Positions 5,011 through 6,271 of a stretch of 6,271 nt of DNA are shown piece by piece. Origin of the DNA: Actinomycetota bacterium. Its GTDB lineage: Bacteria > Actinomycetota > UBA4738. The notes beneath the pieces are model-generated. The model was not told the origin of the DNA. It was given only the letters and a program-made list of their open reading frames with translations, and searched no databases. The stretch is taken from positions 6,002 to 12,272 of the forward strand of contig VAYG01000027.1 of NCBI GenBank assembly GCA_005885015.1, read 5' to 3'. The position numbers and the translations under genes are program-made. Position 1 is the stretch's first letter. Every line of letters starts with the position of its first letter.

Positions 5011-5698
5011 TCGACGGACAGAGGTTGCTCACGGGGCAGATCTCGCAGCGCGGCGTGGGCGCCTTGCACACCTGCCGACCGTGCTCGATCAGCACGTAGG
5101 TGAAGGGGAACCAGTCCCGCTTCGGGATCAGCTTCATCAGGTCCTGCTCGACCTTGTCCGGGTCGGTGTTCATGGTGAAGCCGAGGCGCTGGGCCACCCG
5201 CCGGACGTGGGTATCCACCGCGATGCCGGCATCGTGGTCGCGCCGGTGCCGCTCCGGGTAGGAGTTGCCCTGAACGATGTTGGCGGTCTTGCGAGCCACG
5301 CCCGGTAGGGTCACCAGCTCCGCCATGGCCTCCGGGACCCGTCCCCCGAACTCATCGACGATCTTTCGGGCGGCCCCACGGATCGACTTCGCCTTCTGGT
5401 TGAAGAACCCGGTGGGCCGGATGTCCGCGGCGAGCTCGGACTCGGGCAGGGCGAGGTAGTCCTGGGGTCTCCGGTACTTCTGGAACAGGGTCGCGGTGAC
5501 CTGGTTGACCCGCTCGTCGGTGCACTGAGCCGAGAGGATCGTGGCCACGAGCATCTCCAGCGGATTGGAGAATCGAAGCGCCACTCGGGCGTCCGGGTAC
5601 GCCTTCTTCAGCCGCTGGATGATCTCCGGTGCGCGCTCCTCGACCGGGCTGCTCCTGGTGAGCTTCGCCGCAGCTTTCGTCGTTCGGCCCGGCATCAT
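5000..5698 (-). CDS. nth: Endonuclease III, DNA glycosylase/AP lyase
   Basis: This 232-residue protein is endonuclease III, which removes oxidised pyrimidines and nicks the resulting abasic site in base-excision repair. The helix-hairpin-helix LPGVARKTANIV (131-142) carries catalytic Lys137, and VDTHVRRV carries catalytic Asp162. The C-terminal Cys211-x6-Cys218-x2-Cys221-x5-Cys227 matches the family's [4Fe-4S] cluster loop. The upstream SAQCTDERVNQVT helix is also typical. The start is ATG 5698, overlapping the TGA of the biotinyl gene as ATGA; ATG 5695 is a near-equivalent alternative. The frame continues open upstream, but only as a shadow of neighbouring genes. One oddity is a stretch of about seven extra, mostly charged residues (within 148-158, PERHRRDHDAG) between the catalytic Lys and Asp compared with E. 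coli Nth. It is last in a minus-strand operon with genes of unrelated apparent function. Confidence 0.95.
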   Translation of the reverse strand: MMPGRTTKAAAKLTRSSPVEERAPEIIQRLKKAYPDARVALRFSNPLEMLVATILSAQCTDERVNQVTATLFQKYRRPQDYLALPESELAADIRPTGFFNQKAKSIRGAARKIVDEFGGRVPEAMAELVTLPGVARKTANIVQGNSYPERHRRDHDAGIAVDTHVRRVAQRLGFTMNTDPDKVEQDLMKLIPKRDWFPFTYVLIEHGRQVCKAPTPRCEICPVSNLCPSSRV

Positions 5699-5925
5699 GC
5701 GTCCCCGGATGTCTCCTCCACGACGGCGATGACGTCGCCCTCCTGCACCACGCTCCCCTCGCCGACCGCGACCACCCGGACGGTGCCGCCGACCGGTGAC
5801 TGAACCGGGATCTCCATCTTCATGGACTCCAGGATCACCACCGTGTCCCCGGCCGAGATGGCCTGCCCCTGCGACACCAGGACCCGCCACACGTTGGCGG
5901 CCATCTCCGCGATGACGGAAGTCAC
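5695..5925 (-). CDS. Stand-alone biotinyl carrier domain protein (TB7.3-like)
   Basis: This 76-residue protein consists of a single biotinyl/lipoyl-attachment domain. The hallmark ESMKMEIPV lies at residues 33-41, with Lys36 as the expected biotinylation site; Met on both sides points to biotin rather than lipoate. Conserved flanks are VLVSQGQAISAGDTVVILE and the mirror-half GSVVQEGDVIAVVEE. In overall form it resembles, from memory, the 71-residue mycobacterial biotinylated protein TB7.3. Such mini-proteins lack the N-terminal part of ordinary BCCP and are presumed to carry carboxyl groups for acyl-CoA carboxylases, though the partner enzyme is usually unknown and none is in the window. The start is GTG 5925, which has no clear Shine-Dalgarno but lies 9 nt after the upstream stop. 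Its stop overlaps the nth start. It is likely cytoplasmic and modified by a BirA-type ligase encoded elsewhere. Confidence 0.88.
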   Translation of the reverse strand: MTSVIAEMAANVWRVLVSQGQAISAGDTVVILESMKMEIPVQSPVGGTVRVVAVGEGSVVQEGDVIAVVEETSGDA

Positions 5926-5934
5926 CCGGCGATC

Positions 5935-6270
5935 CTAGGGCGCCCGGAGGGCCGACCGATCGGGCTCGGGCGGCAAGGAGAGGATGGAGCGTGCCACGTC
6001 CGGCTCGGCCACCTCCCGCCCAGCCGAACGGACGATCGCCACCGCGGCCTCGACCAGCTCGCCGTTGGAGGGAGCCATGTCGCCCGAGGGTACGTAGAAA
6101 TTGTCCTCGAACCCGACCCGCACGTTCCCGCCGAGCGACGCCGCCGCCTCGACCATCCGCCACTGCTCACGGGAGACCGCGATGACGCCCCAGGTCGAGC
6201 CCTCCGGCACCACGCTCGCCATGTGCCGGAGGTTGCTCGCCGTGGCCGAGATGCCACCGAGCACGCCGTG
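5935..6270 (-). CDS. Beta-keto acid cleavage enzyme (BKACE/DUF849, Kce-like), C-terminal part
   Basis: The final 111 residues of a roughly 270-300-residue TIM-barrel enzyme are visible; the rest lies beyond the right edge. Members use acetyl-CoA and a zinc ion to cleave a beta-keto acid into acetoacetate and the CoA ester of the other fragment. The founding example is 3-keto-5-aminohexanoate cleavage enzyme of lysine fermentation. Diagnostic parts are GGISATASNLRHMASVVPEG, TWGVIAVSREQ, and VRVGFEDNFYVPSG. The last contains the R-x3-E-D pattern (Arg51, Glu55, Asp56 in the fragment), matching from memory the catalytic Arg226, Glu230 and Asp231 of Kce. The N-terminal zinc histidines cannot be checked. 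The GTG at 6264 is an internal codon, since the frame and the homology run on upstream. The substrate is unknown. The biotinyl gene follows after 9 nt, so the two are probably cotranscribed. Confidence 0.87.
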   Translation of the reverse strand, partial: HGVLGGISATASNLRHMASVVPEGSTWGVIAVSREQWRMVEAAASLGGNVRVGFEDNFYVPSGDMAPSNGELVEAAVAIVRSAGREVAEPDVARSILSLPPEPDRSALRAP

Positions 6271-6271
6271 G

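Noticed and set aside
5699..6163. 155-residue N-terminal extension of endonuclease III (start at 6163)
   Set aside because: The extension is Gly/Arg-rich and overlaps the biotinyl and BKACE genes in another frame. The ATGA overlap and homology place the start at 5698.
1..6271. CRISPR arrays, tRNA/rRNA genes, insertion sequences, phage genes or attachment sites
   Set aside because: I saw no spaced direct repeats, tRNA-like folds, transposase or integrase motifs, or terminal inverted repeats. The window is filled by ordinary chromosomal genes.

Overview
The window comes from a high-GC bacterium that is almost certainly an actinomycete (Actinomycetota). The strongest evidence is a complete WhiB-family iron-sulfur regulator, a family confined to that phylum and its phages. 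Frequent GTG/TTG starts, a SigB/SigF-type sigma factor with a linked RsbW-like partner, and a TB7.3-like miniature biotinyl protein agree with this. Nothing in the sequence fixes genus or family. There are ten protein-coding genes, the two at the edges partial. I see no RNA genes, insertion sequences, CRISPR arrays or phage genes, and no gene-free stretch above 150 bases.

Left part (1-1629). The 3' end of an ABC-2 type (DrrB-like) permease is followed closely by a DUF488 gene whose ribosome-binding site lies inside an intercistronic hairpin. Converging on these is a small helical protein of unknown function on the minus strand.

Centre (1676-3782, plus strand). This is a tightly packed three-gene operon: an RsbW/HATPase-like anti-sigma factor with a degraded ATP site, a SigB/SigF-family sigma factor (stop/start overlap GTGA), and a diacylglycerol/sphingosine-kinase-fold lipid kinase starting 2 nt after the sigma stop. 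A glycerophosphodiester phosphodiesterase gene on the minus strand (3808-4590) converges on it, with a GC hairpin between the two stops.

Right part (4591-6271). A 149-nt divergent region carries nested -10-like elements on both strands. It separates the phosphodiesterase from a WhiB1-like gene that uses a TTG start behind an eight-G tract. Converging on whiB1 is a minus-strand operon: the C-terminal part of a beta-keto-acid cleavage enzyme (BKACE/DUF849), a 76-residue biotinyl carrier domain, and endonuclease III (nth) with an ATGA overlap. whiB1 and nth end on the same CTAG palindrome, inside the loop of a short GC hairpin.

Functionally the centre looks like a stress or envelope regulatory locus: a partner-switching sigma pair, lipid-turnover enzymes and a redox/NO-responsive WhiB regulator. 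From memory, the combination resembles the Mycobacterium whiB1-TB7.3 and Streptomyces sigH-wblE neighbourhoods, so this may be an ancestral actinobacterial arrangement. I did not find a clearly new system. The points most worth a second look are the degenerate anti-sigma ATP site, the neighbourhood conservation, the overlapping divergent promoter and the unassigned 127-residue protein.
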